Under the pieces are notes generated by a model, which was not told the DNA's origin, ran no database searches, and was given only the letters and a program-made list of their open reading frames with translations. 64,000 nt of DNA, taken from assembly GCF_026735135.1 (NCBI RefSeq), contig NZ_JAPQER010000007.1:100193-164192 (forward strand), in the 5' to 3' direction. The translations under genes were made by a program, and so were the position numbers. Of this stretch, positions 41,527 through 49,803 are shown in pieces; the stretch's first letter is position 1; every line of letters begins with the position of its first letter. The DNA comes from Clostridium aestuarii. GTDB lineage: Bacteria > Bacillota > Clostridia > Clostridiales > Clostridiaceae.

Positions 41527-43329
41527 ATGGTTAACACATATAATGAATATTTTAATAAATTAAAAGCTTACGAAGATTTAATTAAAAAACAAAACAATTC
41601 AATAAATATTATAGGATATTTCAGACTTTTTACTTTCGTAATCGGTTTAAGTGTTACAGTTTATACTTTTATTATTAAAAGTTATATCATAAGCATAAGT
41701 ATTTTTATTGTTTCACTGGGAATTTTTATTTATTTAATTATTAAACATGATGAAAAAATTAACAAAAGGAAGTATTCAATAGCATTAAAAGAAATAAATG
41801 AAAAAGCGTTAAAGAGATTAAATGGAGAATGGAAAAACTTCGAGGATGACGGAAGTGAATTTAAAGATAAACAACATAATTACTCGGATGATTTAGATAT
41901 ATTTGGTAAATATTCATTATTTCAGTGGATCAATAGTACTAAAACATTTATGGGAAGAGAAATATTAAAAAATAGATTGATTTATCCATTAAGTACTTCT
42001 ATTGATATAAAGATTACACAACAATCATTGCATGAATTGGCTATAAACTTAGAATGGAGACAGCAATTTGAGGCCGAAGGTATGCTTATATCCAATCAAA
42101 GTATTGATCCAAAAGAGTTATATACATGGGGTAAAGATAGAAATGAATTATATACTAAGCCATGGCTTATTTTATTTGTTAGACTATTGCCATGTTTTAC
42201 ATTAATATTAATCACGTTAGCTTATTTTACTTCTTTAATAGATTTTAAATTACCTTGTTTTATGATATTTTTTCAGATAGTAACTTTGCTTATTGGTGCG
42301 AAAAAGAGAAGTGGTACATTTAATAGTATTTATAAATACAAAGATAATATAATTGTATATCTTAGATTGTTAAGTTTAATTACAGATAAAGATTTTAAAA
42401 GTGATTATTTAAGACATTTAAAAAGTAATTTAGTGACCAATGAAGATAAAGGTGCGGTAACAGCAATAAAAAAATTGTCTACTATGTATGATAAAATATC
42501 CAATAGACAGAACGCAATTTTTATAATATTCAATATATTATTCTTATGGGATTATCAATGTATGATAGCGTTTGAAAAATGGAGAATTAATTCAGGTGAA
42601 AACTTGAAAAAGTGGTTTGATGTTATAGGTCAATTTGAGGCACTAAGTAGTATTTCAAATATTATTTATGACAATCCACAATGGGCTGTACCTTTAATTT
42701 CAGAGGAAAACTTTGTATTAAAAGCCAAGAGAGTAGGTCACCCACTTTTAGGTGATAAAAAAATATGTAATAATATTAAAATTAATAATGATAAAAATAT
42801 TTTATTAATAACAGGCTCAAATATGTCTGGTAAGAGTACATTTCTAAGGACAATAGGTATAAATTTAATATTAAGTTATATTGGTGCTTCAGTATGTGCA
42901 GAAACATTTGAATGTTCACTAATGAAGATTTTTACTTGTATGCGAACAAGTGATAACTTAGAAAATAATATATCTTCTTTTTATGCTGAAATATTAAGAA
43001 TAAAAATGATTGTTGAAAATGTGAGAACGGATAAAAAAGTATTTTTCCTACTAGATGAATTATTTAAGGGGACCAATTCTATTGATAGACATGCTGGAGC
43101 AACAGCGTTAATAAAACAGTTAGGTGAACAAGGGGCATCAGGACTCATTTCTACTCATGACCTGGAATTGTGCAATTTAGAGTATGAGTATTCTAGAATT
43201 AAAAATTATCATTTTCAAGAGTATTATGCAAATAATAAATTGAAATTTGACTATAAACTTCGAGAAGGAGCATCAACCACCAAGAATGCTTTGTATTTAA
43301 TTAAGTTGATTGGTATCGATATAAAATAA
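41527..43329 (+). CDS. Membrane-anchored MutS-like ATPase
   Basis: A 600-residue protein. Two hydrophobic hairpins (about residues 28-75 and 215-260) precede a MutS C-terminal ATPase: Walker A LLITGSNMSGKSTFLRTIG (about 430-448), the signature region SFYAEILRIKMIVENV, Walker B FFLLDELFKGTNSIDRHAGA and the H-loop GLISTHDLELCNLE. There is no mismatch-recognition domain, so it is not a classical MutS; family members of this membrane type occur in Firmicutes with unknown role. ATG 41527 behind GGAGGA. Confidence 0.88.
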   Translation: MVNTYNEYFNKLKAYEDLIKKQNNSINIIGYFRLFTFVIGLSVTVYTFIIKSYIISISIFIVSLGIFIYLIIKHDEKINKRKYSIALKEINEKALKRLNGEWKNFEDDGSEFKDKQHNYSDDLDIFGKYSLFQWINSTKTFMGREILKNRLIYPLSTSIDIKITQQSLHELAINLEWRQQFEAEGMLISNQSIDPKELYTWGKDRNELYTKPWLILFVRLLPCFTLILITLAYFTSLIDFKLPCFMIFFQIVTLLIGAKKRSGTFNSIYKYKDNIIVYLRLLSLITDKDFKSDYLRHLKSNLVTNEDKGAVTAIKKLSTMYDKISNRQNAIFIIFNILFLWDYQCMIAFEKWRINSGENLKKWFDVIGQFEALSSISNIIYDNPQWAVPLISEENFVLKAKRVGHPLLGDKKICNNIKINNDKNILLITGSNMSGKSTFLRTIGINLILSYIGASVCAETFECSLMKIFTCMRTSDNLENNISSFYAEILRIKMIVENVRTDKKVFFLLDELFKGTNSIDRHAGATALIKQLGEQGASGLISTHDLELCNLEYEYSRIKNYHFQEYYANNKLKFDYKLREGASTTKNALYLIKLIGIDIK

Positions 43330-43370
43330 TTATCTAAAAAATCTTAAATAACGTTAATTAAACAATATTC

Positions 43371-43400
43371 TTAAATGATGATATAAAAAAGCTCTCCTGT
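43371..43400. repeat. Palindromic intergenic element, left half only
   Basis: TTCTTAAATGATGATATAAAAAAGC matches the left half of the element at 34611; the GTTAAG half is missing. Confidence 0.55.
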
Positions 43401-43439
43401 TTTTTTACACTTCTTAGCATTTGACAATACTTACAGAAT

Positions 43440-43605
43440 ATAAGAAGTTAGGAATTTTAAAGTGAAAATTCTTAGCTTCTTTTTGTTTTCTAAATAATGA
43501 TAGTAAATTAGTTAGAACTAAGCAGCAGTAATTCTATTTTGGTTTAATATGGTATAATTGGAAATGAGTTATTGTTGAACAATTTAAAGATAATGAGAAG
43601 CAAAT
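43440..43605 (+). promoter_or_regulatory. Terminator copy followed by a promoter module
   Basis: The hairpin GAAGTTAGGAATTTTA ... GAAAATTCTTAGCTTC (43443-43482) is the second copy of that at 11266. Downstream, TTGGTTTAATATGG and TATAAT (43553-43558), then ACAATTTAAAGATAATGAG. Confidence 0.75.
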
Positions 43606-43627
43606 CTAAAAAATTAAGAGGTGGGAT

Positions 43628-43879
43628 ATGTATTATAATAAAAAAATCTTAATAATTCAGTTGATTAATTATAGTCTAATGATATTATGTGGAATTATTG
43701 GTGTGTCAATGAGGATTTCAAATAATAGATATAGATCAATAATCATAGCTTTTTTAGGATTTAATCAGTTAATAGGGGCTTATAATTATTATAAATTAAA
43801 AAGAAAAGGTTTGTTTAGTATAGGGAGGATTTCCGGTATGGTTATACTTATATTGTCTATATTACTTTTTTTTAAGTAA
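43628..43879 (+). CDS. Small membrane protein, 83 residues
   Basis: Three hydrophobic segments (about residues 7-25, 37-48 and 64-82). ATG preceded by AGAGGTGGG. No family recognised. It has a complete promoter module upstream. Confidence 0.6.
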   Translation: MYYNKKILIIQLINYSLMILCGIIGVSMRISNNRYRSIIIAFLGFNQLIGAYNYYKLKRKGLFSIGRISGMVILILSILLFFK

Positions 43880-43955
43880 TATTATTTATAAATAACAGTT
43901 TAAAAAGCTGATATTAAAAGAAGCTGTCATATTTTTGTAATATTGCTCAGCATTT

Positions 43956-44540
43956 TTATTTGTTTTCTATTTTAAATCTTTTAGCACACTCATTAAACAG
44001 AAGAATTGTTTTAACTTGTACATATATTGTATATATAAATAGACCTAATAATAGAATAATACTTAAAGGTGGTAGTAATATAAAAATTCCTGCTAGTGAT
44101 AAAAGAACTACTAGGGTTATATTCATTTGCCATAATTTTTTACTTTTATCTTTTATATCAAATTCTCCTTTAGTTTCTGCTATTTCTACTGTGCCCATAA
44201 ACATATCAAATATCATCATAAGATCAAGTATAGCTAAAACAGCATCTAAAGTTAATGTCAATACTTTTGGTACATCTAATCCCATATGAAACACTATAGA
44301 TTTATGAAAAAAGTTAAATAAAGCTATAGGTATAATACATAGTGTAAAATACATTGATTTTTTAAAGTGAAGATTTTCTTTCTTTAATTTTGCAAAAGCT
44401 ATAAAAAATAAAATATAACCTAAAAAGAAAAAGCTACATAAAATTTTAAAATCATATTTTGTAACATATTTTGCAACTGGATATGAAATAGTTGAAATTA
44501 TAGTTCCAGCTATTAATAACTTAAAAGCTTTTTCATACAT
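43956..44540 (-). CDS. Polytopic membrane protein of unknown function
   Basis: A 194-residue protein with about six membrane helices, starting MYEKAFKLLIAGTIISTISYPVAKYV. The ATG at 44540 follows AGAGAGGAAA; the frame open upstream to 44591 has no ribosome binding site. No conserved motif recognised; the orientation is opposite to its neighbours. Confidence 0.65.
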   Translation of the reverse strand: MYEKAFKLLIAGTIISTISYPVAKYVTKYDFKILCSFFFLGYILFFIAFAKLKKENLHFKKSMYFTLCIIPIALFNFFHKSIVFHMGLDVPKVLTLTLDAVLAILDLMMIFDMFMGTVEIAETKGEFDIKDKSKKLWQMNITLVVLLSLAGIFILLPPLSIILLLGLFIYTIYVQVKTILLFNECAKRFKIENK

Positions 44541-44655
44541 AATGATTTCCTCTCTTGAATATTTCAAATGTATTGTTAAAATATTATACAATTATACCAA
44601 AATATGTACAAAGATGCTAGACAATTATTAGAAATAAATGTGGAGGAAATAACAT

Positions 44656-45210
44656 ATGAGTAAAAAAATATATATAATTCTTTTTATAAGTATAATTCTA
44701 TTTATTTTTATAAAACATAACCCCAAATTTAGAGCTAAAATATATACATTAAAAACATCAATGCAAATTGAACATGTGAATCTTAAAAATAAAATAGATT
44801 TTAAACGTTTATCTGCTTATCAAACTATAAAAATTAAAGATTTTTTAATATATAAAAAAGGAACTCACAGTATTTATAAATCAAATTTAAATGGAGATAA
44901 TGAAAAATTAATTTATAATTCAAAAGATGCAAGAGGTTCTATGTTTATAAGTGATATATATGTATGTGATAAATGGATTATATTGAGTGATTATTCAGGA
45001 ATTTTAAGAATAAATCTTAGTACTAATAAGAAAGATTGGCTTTTTAATGATTTAGTATTTGATGTTAAAGTTAAAGGAAATTGGATTTATTTTATATATC
45101 CGATTGATAGTAGTAGATTATATAAGATTGACATAAATGCTGATAATTTAACCAGATTAAGTAGTAACAAATGGATTTCTGGTAAATATACGCTTAAACC
45201 ATATTTTTAA
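44656..45210 (+). CDS. Exported DUF5050-like protein
   Basis: A 184-residue protein with an N-terminal membrane anchor (IYIILFISIILFIFIKH) and a beta-rich exterior with repeats of the kind FLIYKKGTHSIYKSNLNGDN and IYFIYPIDSSRLYKIDINADN, which resemble blades of DUF5050 propellers. At two to three blades it is shorter than the usual family, so it may be truncated. GGAGG precedes the ATG. Confidence 0.55.
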   Translation: MSKKIYIILFISIILFIFIKHNPKFRAKIYTLKTSMQIEHVNLKNKIDFKRLSAYQTIKIKDFLIYKKGTHSIYKSNLNGDNEKLIYNSKDARGSMFISDIYVCDKWIILSDYSGILRINLSTNKKDWLFNDLVFDVKVKGNWIYFIYPIDSSRLYKIDINADNLTRLSSNKWISGKYTLKPYF

Positions 45211-45239
45211 TATAATAAGGCTTGTATAAATTTATAATT

Positions 45240-45312
45240 TTTATAGATAACCATTTAAAAATTACATGATTAGGGAATTAGTTAAGACACAACATCCAAA
45301 AAGTGTGAATTA
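45240..45312. repeat. Palindromic intergenic element
   Basis: ATTTAAAAATTACATGATTA, then GGGAATTAGTTAAGACACAAC. The left half is diverged, the right half typical. Confidence 0.6.
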
Positions 45313-45419
45313 ATGTTTATATAGAGAAAAATAGTAAAGATATTATTTACTAATGATAAATCATAATCGTATAAAATTATGAATTTTATAGTTGAAATAT
45401 AATTAAAGGAGGTTTTTTA

Positions 45420-45878
45420 ATGGGTATACTTATTAACATTGTTATCCAATTATTTTTTATTGCAATTATTATACAACGTTTAAGGCGTATAAAAGAAATA
45501 ATAATACCAATAAGAAAAAAATATATACAAATTATTATCGCATTGATTGTTTTTATATCAATCACATATTTTTATGCAAATACTTGGATTAATTATGTAA
45601 CGGGAATATTAGCCATTCTTATGTTTGTAAGTATGTGGCTTGCGCAAGGAATTATATCAAAAGGTTTCATATCAATGTATAAATGTAAAGAGATTATATC
45701 ATGGAATGAAATTGAAAAAGTCATGGTAATTAGTTCAAAGGATATAAAGGTTAAAGTATCAGAGGGTTTTATGCAGCAAATATTTTATTTTAAAAAGAGT
45801 GATTACGATAAAGTTATTACTATTCTAAAAGAAAATTTACCTAAACAAGCAAAGTTACAAACAATCCTCAATAAATAA
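45420..45878 (+). CDS. Small membrane protein with PH-like tail
   Basis: A 152-residue protein with three membrane helices and a C-terminal beta domain (IISWNEIEKVMVISSKDIKVKVSEGFMQQIFYFKKSDYDKVITILKE) like that of the protein at 40767. RBS AAAGGAGG. Function unknown. Confidence 0.6.
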   Translation: MGILINIVIQLFFIAIIIQRLRRIKEIIIPIRKKYIQIIIALIVFISITYFYANTWINYVTGILAILMFVSMWLAQGIISKGFISMYKCKEIISWNEIEKVMVISSKDIKVKVSEGFMQQIFYFKKSDYDKVITILKENLPKQAKLQTILNK

Positions 45879-45954
45879 AGGTATACATAATAGCCAAATT
45901 ATACGCAGCAATTTAAAAGCAAAAACTTAAATAACATTCTATTTGGAGGTTAAA

Positions 45955-45987
45955 ATGAAGATAATTATATGTTGTTATTTCTTATAG
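45955..45987 (+). pseudogene. Start of a lost gene
   Basis: TTTGGAGG precedes ATGAAGATAATTATATG, a frame that stops after about 11 codons at TAG. It looks like the start of a deleted unit. Confidence 0.35.
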
Positions 45988-46048
45988 TTTTATTAAACTG
46001 ATTTATTTTTATATTTTTAAAACTTTAAAGGGGTGGTGGATACAATTA

Positions 46049-46354
46049 ATGAAAGATGAACAATTTAAATATATGAATGAAGCTAAAAAGGTTTTTAGAT
46101 ATAGATTTATTATTCAAACAAATTTTATAATTTTATTTTTGATACCTTATCCTATTTCTGCGATGATATATAATAATACAAATGAAATAAACATAGCTAT
46201 GGCAGCACTTATAAGTATAATTATATTTGATTTTATTTTTACATGGACTCTAAACTTTATATTTTGGAGATGTCCAAAATGTAAAACTCATTTTAGTATG
46301 AGAGGAATGGACAGGATAAGTCATTGTCCTTACTGTGGAGTAAAATTAAGATGA
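46049..46354 (+). CDS. Membrane protein with C-terminal zinc ribbon
   Basis: A 101-residue protein. Two membrane helices (about residues 20-38 and 50-72) and a zinc ribbon, CPKCKTHFSMRGMDRISHCPYCGVKLR (two CxxC pairs). Function unknown. The stop TGA overlaps the ATG of the fragment that follows. RBS GGGGTGG. Confidence 0.7.
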   Translation: MKDEQFKYMNEAKKVFRYRFIIQTNFIILFLIPYPISAMIYNNTNEINIAMAALISIIIFDFIFTWTLNFIFWRCPKCKTHFSMRGMDRISHCPYCGVKLR

Positions 46355-46445
46355 AAATTTATCCTAGAAGATTAGAAGATGAATCTATAGCTTATGAGGA
46401 AATATTAAAGCTTAGAGCTGTAGTAGAGAAATTTGATACTGAATA
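46351..46445 (+). pseudogene. Gene fragment fused to a promoter module
   Basis: MKIYPRRLEDESIAYEEILK and then LRAVVEKFDTEYLG reads like the start of a real protein, but the frame continues into the promoter module (46437 on) and becomes meaningless. The original gene was probably cut by recombination at this module. Confidence 0.45.
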
Positions 46446-46565
46446 TTTAGGGCTGTTTTTATTGGTTAAAATATGTTGTTTTGATATAATAAGGGTTAAT
46501 GTGATTTTATATTGAGTGGTGTTGAATAATTTAAAGACAGTATGACTTAAAAATTAAATAATTAT
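46437..46565 (+). promoter_or_regulatory. Promoter module, second subfamily
   Basis: TTTTTATTGGTTAAAATATG, GTTTTGATATAATAAGGGTT and TAATTTAAAGACAGTATGAC match 33060-33195 along about 120 bp. Confidence 0.65.
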
Positions 46566-46586
46566 AAATGTAATAATGGAGGATTT

Positions 46587-47117
46587 ATGAGAAAAGGAGC
46601 AAGATGGACGAAAATAAAAAAGCAATTGAAAACATTTATTTGTACTAAATTAAAGGATAGAGTAGATTTTATTATAGCTGTTTATAGAAAAGCACATGAT
46701 CAAACGGGTAGAATATGTATAACTGTGGATGGAAAAGAAGTGTTTAGTATGTGTACTATAACAGCAGAAATAGAAGATTATAAAACTTATAGAAAATTAA
46801 GAGATGAATTTAATGAGAGTAAAGAAAACAGAGATATTTGGGAGATATCACAACAAGAAATAAACACGAGAGGAATATTTGGAGAATATGAATTTTATAA
46901 AATGTTGGAAGAGTACTTCGATAGTGACGTGTCACATTGTTTAAATTCTACTAATATATTGTTGAATATTTTCGGATTGCTAGATAGACGAATTGGTAAA
47001 CGAAGTCTAAAAAAGTTTTCAGAAGTTGTAAAAGATAAGAATGAGATTGTTCAATATTTCTTCAATTTAAGGTGTAATGTGGAAGAAATGAATTTTAATA
47101 ATGATAGTGGCAATTAG
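46587..47117 (+). CDS. Conserved hypothetical protein (SF0329-like)
   Basis: A 176-residue soluble protein. The N-terminal ARWTKIKKQLKTFICTKLKDRVDFIIAVYRKAHDQTGRICITVDGKEVFSMC resembles the SF0329 family of short uncharacterised proteins. No catalytic motif is evident. ATG behind GGAGGA, downstream of a promoter module. Confidence 0.6.
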   Translation: MRKGARWTKIKKQLKTFICTKLKDRVDFIIAVYRKAHDQTGRICITVDGKEVFSMCTITAEIEDYKTYRKLRDEFNESKENRDIWEISQQEINTRGIFGEYEFYKMLEEYFDSDVSHCLNSTNILLNIFGLLDRRIGKRSLKKFSEVVKDKNEIVQYFFNLRCNVEEMNFNNDSGN

Positions 47118-47175
47118 TTAAATCATCACAAAATTGGGAATTGATTATAGATTTTTTTGTTTCCTCAACTAATTT

Positions 47176-48111
47176 CTATGATTCAATAAGACTATTTAAA
47201 ATCATTCCAATAACCACGAATATTATTCCTATTAAGCCAATAAATGTTGGAATTTTATCATGAAATATAAATACTCCTCCTAATAGTGTAAATATTACTT
47301 CACCAGACTGTGTTGATTCTACAACCGCTAACTTATGTGTATCACTGCTTACTATATCAGTTGCTTTAAAAAATAGTATTGTAGCAATAATTCCTGAGAA
47401 AACAGCAACTATTAAGGACTGAATTATTTGTTCTTTACTTGGTAGACCAACAGATAATACGCCAGAAATTGATACGATTATCCAAAATGGCATACTACAT
47501 AGTGTCATACCAAATACTCTTTGAAACGTATTAAATCTATTACCACAAACTTCTATCATTTTACGGTTACCAAGTGGATAAGCAAATGAGGCTAAAAAAA
47601 CAGGCACAATTCCTGAAAATGTTTTTAAACCAGAGATAGACTTTGCTTCTTCAAACTGCATTAAAAATACACCTAATAAAATTATTGAAGACATTAGCAA
47701 ACATTTTTTGGGAATTTTATTTCTTACTTTACAAATTCCATTTTTAGTCTCTATACTTTTGAAAAATAATGGAGACATAAGTGCACCAGCAACTATAGTT
47801 ACCTGCCAAGTTCCGGCAACTAACCATGAGGCACCATATGCTGAAGCAAAACTCAAAGGAGCATAAAATAATCCAAAACCTATTGTACTCCAAGTAATCC
47901 ATTGAATAGGTTTTTTTATTATATCATTTAATACGTCAAATAATTGATTTTTTATAATCATGATAATAAATAAAATTGGTAACATAAAAATATATCTCAG
48001 GGATGAACTCCAGAGCCAACTACCACCAGAAATATTCATTTGTTGATTAAGTATAAAAGTAAATGAAAAAAAGAATGATGATGCTATTCCTAATATAAGT
48101 GCTTTCGTCAT
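47176..48111 (-). CDS. Multidrug-type DMT transporter (EmrE-like family)
   Basis: A 311-residue protein with ten membrane helices. MTKALILGIASSFFFSFTFILNQQMN, GGSWLWSSSLRYIFMLP and GVFIFHDKIPTFIGLIGIIFVVIGMILNS are characteristic of the multidrug resistance efflux branch of the DMT superfamily. Divergent from an XRE-cupin regulator; an inverted repeat in the shared control region links the two. Exported compound unknown. ATG behind GGAGG. Confidence 0.85.
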   Translation of the reverse strand: MTKALILGIASSFFFSFTFILNQQMNISGGSWLWSSSLRYIFMLPILFIIMIIKNQLFDVLNDIIKKPIQWITWSTIGFGLFYAPLSFASAYGASWLVAGTWQVTIVAGALMSPLFFKSIETKNGICKVRNKIPKKCLLMSSIILLGVFLMQFEEAKSISGLKTFSGIVPVFLASFAYPLGNRKMIEVCGNRFNTFQRVFGMTLCSMPFWIIVSISGVLSVGLPSKEQIIQSLIVAVFSGIIATILFFKATDIVSSDTHKLAVVESTQSGEVIFTLLGGVFIFHDKIPTFIGLIGIIFVVIGMILNSLIES

Positions 48112-48122
48112 TTCGAACCTCC

Positions 48123-48219
48123 TTGTATGTTATATTGTATATATGTATGCTATATTATACAATATATAATTTACATAATCAATAAAATATTATAAAATAA
48201 TATATGGTATAACATACAA
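48123..48219. promoter_or_regulatory. Divergent control region with inverted operator halves
   Basis: TTGTATGTTATA (48123-48134) and TATAACATACAA (48208-48219) are exact inverted copies, one near each gene start; a further related palindrome, TATATTGTATA, lies next to the first. They are good candidates for binding of the XRE-cupin regulator at both promoters. Confidence 0.65.
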
Positions 48220-48246
48220 AATCCTATAAATAAAAGGAGTTAAGTG

Positions 48247-48801
48247 ATGAAAAATTTGAATTTAATTATAGGTAATAAATTAAAAGATATACGGAATAAA
48301 AGAAACTTAAGTTTAGATGAAGTGGCTAAGTTAACTAGTGTTAGTAAAGCAATGTTAGGTCAAATAGAAAGGGGACAGTCAAACCCAACAGTTTCTACAC
48401 TATGGAAAATTGCAACTGGCTTAAAAGTATCTTTTTCATTATTTATTGATGAAAATCAAGATGATTTGAAGGTAATATATCAAAACGATATTAGTCCAAT
48501 AATAGAAGATAATAATAGAATGAGGCTATATCCAATATTTCCCTTTGATACGAATAAGGGATTTGAAATATTTACCATAGAATTAGAACCAGGCTGTAAC
48601 CATATATCTACTCCTCATAATGATGGTGTTGAAGAATACATTATAGTTACCGAAGGTCAAATTGAGATAAATATAAATGATGAAAAATTTATATTACAAA
48701 AAGGGAATTCTATTAGATTTATGGCTAATAAGCCGCATACATATACGAATATAAATCAAGATAGATCAGTATTCCAAAATATAATACTTTATTTTAAATA
48801 A
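48247..48801 (+). CDS. XRE family regulator with cupin domain
   Basis: A 184-residue protein. Residues 5-60 are a Cro/C1-type helix-turn-helix (IGNKLKDIRNKRNLSLDEVAKLTSVSKAMLGQIERGQSNPTVSTLWKIA); residues 105-180 are a cupin (GVEEYIIVTEGQIEININDEKFILQKGNSIRFMANKPHTY) sensing a small ligand. Divergent to the DMT transporter, which it probably controls. ATG 48247 follows AAAAGGAG. Confidence 0.9.
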   Translation: MKNLNLIIGNKLKDIRNKRNLSLDEVAKLTSVSKAMLGQIERGQSNPTVSTLWKIATGLKVSFSLFIDENQDDLKVIYQNDISPIIEDNNRMRLYPIFPFDTNKGFEIFTIELEPGCNHISTPHNDGVEEYIIVTEGQIEININDEKFILQKGNSIRFMANKPHTYTNINQDRSVFQNIILYFK

Positions 48802-48857
48802 TATAATTAATACATAATCTTCTAAAATCACGATGTAAAAGATTAAAAATTAAAGAA

Positions 48858-48904
48858 GTATATTCAGTAGAGAATAAAATTATACTTATAAACCATTCTA
48901 AAGA
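48858..48904 (+). pseudogene. Dut gene fragment with internal deletion
   Basis: TATTCAGTAGAGAATAAAAT matches codons of dut at 29402, and TTATAAACCATTCTAAAGAA matches dut at 29596. The two parts are joined at AATTATAC-like sequence that occurs at both positions of the intact gene, so a deletion between short direct repeats explains it. Confidence 0.75.
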
Positions 48905-48955
48905 AAATGTGTAGTAAGAAGATATAATGTGTTAATACGAAATTGTAAAAAAAGC
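48899..48955 (+). promoter_or_regulatory. Leader part of the promoter module
   Basis: AAAGAAAATGTGTAGTAAG and TGTGTTAATACGAAATTGTA follow the usual leader plan without the TGGTATAAT part, and lead into the ASCH gene. Confidence 0.5.
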
Positions 48956-48973
48956 GAAAAGGAGAAATTAATA

Positions 48974-49423
48974 ATGAAAGCAGAAGAAATGTGGATGAAA
49001 TATATTAACAAATATCCTAATAATAAGAATAAACCATATGAAGCATGGTATTTTGGTAATAATGAAAAACTGGCTAATGAATTGGCAGAGCTTGTAGTAG
49101 ATGGAAAAAAGACTGCAACAACATCTGGATTATGTTTTTATGAATTAGATAACGAAGAATTACCTAAAGAAGGTGGTTTCAATATTATTTTAGATTGGGA
49201 TAATAATGCTAAATGTATTACTAAAACTACAAAGGTTTATATTGTACCTTTTAATAAAGTAACAAAAGAACATGCTTTTAAAGAAGGCGAAGGAGATAAG
49301 ACATTATCCTATTGGAGAGAAGTTCATATAGAAGTTTTCAAACAAGAATTGAGAGAATATGAAAAAGAATTTAATGAAAATATGATAGTCGTATGTGAAG
49401 AATTTGAAGTAGTATGGAAATAA
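48974..49423 (+). CDS. ASCH domain protein
   Basis: A 149-residue protein. AELVVDGKKTATTSGLCFYE holds the ASCH G-x-K-x-x-T/S motif, followed by FNIILDWDNNAKCITKTTKVYIVPFNKVTKEHAFKEGEGDKTLSYWREVH; this is the YqfB/YgfJ-like type, proposed to bind RNA or modified nucleosides (some relatives hydrolyse N4-acetylcytidine). ATG 48974 follows AAAGGAG. Confidence 0.88.
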   Translation: MKAEEMWMKYINKYPNNKNKPYEAWYFGNNEKLANELAELVVDGKKTATTSGLCFYELDNEELPKEGGFNIILDWDNNAKCITKTTKVYIVPFNKVTKEHAFKEGEGDKTLSYWREVHIEVFKQELREYEKEFNENMIVVCEEFEVVWK

Positions 49424-49441
49424 CAATCAATTAGAAACATA

Positions 49442-49505
49442 TAACATTCATAAATACCGGTGTAAAAAACCTAATAATTATGGGAAGTGTTAGGTCGTAA
49501 CATAA
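49442..49505. repeat. Palindromic intergenic element
   Basis: TTCATAAATACCGGTGTA ... CCTAATAATTATGGGAAGTG and TTAGGTCGTAACA. Here CCTAA pairs with TTAGG, another paired variation of the CTTAA/TTAAG ends. Confidence 0.6.
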
Positions 49506-49730
49506 GAAAAGTGCGTCGCACTTTTCTTATAATTGAGAATTGAGAATTGAAAGTTGATAATGAATGATGTTTTACTAACGCAAAACTACAATTTTAAGCA
49601 GCAAAGCTGCTACGTATATTGCAACTTGCTGCAATTACGGATTAGAATTAAGCTTTGCTTAATTCTTTCCTTCACTTTCCACTCTCCATTCTCCATTCTC
49701 CATTCTCCATTCTCAATTCTAAAAATATTG
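49500..49730. repeat. Complex inverted repeat element
   Basis: The perfect palindrome AAGAAAAGTGC-G-TCGCACTTTTCTT type hairpin opens the element (49502-49531). Heptads of ATTGAGA follow, then short hairpins (GCAGCAAAGCTGC, TTAAGCTTTGCTTAA), then heptads of CATTCTC ending TCAATTCT (49677-49721), complementary to the first set. A whole stem of about 180 nt can form. No coding capacity is credible. Confidence 0.65.
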
Positions 49731-49803
49731 TTTCACAATATTTTTAAATAATGTCATAATTACAAATCATAATATACCATATTGTACTTGGGTTTTCTTA
49801 TAT

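Noticed and set aside
46324..46515. Frame of 63 codons starting MSLLWSKIKMKIY
   Set aside because: The first part is out-of-frame sequence of the zinc-ribbon gene and the last part is promoter module; only the middle may be a gene fragment.
49554..49751. Plus-strand frame of 65 codons ending in repeated HSPFSILHSPFSI
   Set aside because: The peptide repeat comes from the CATTCTC heptads of the palindromic element; not a gene.
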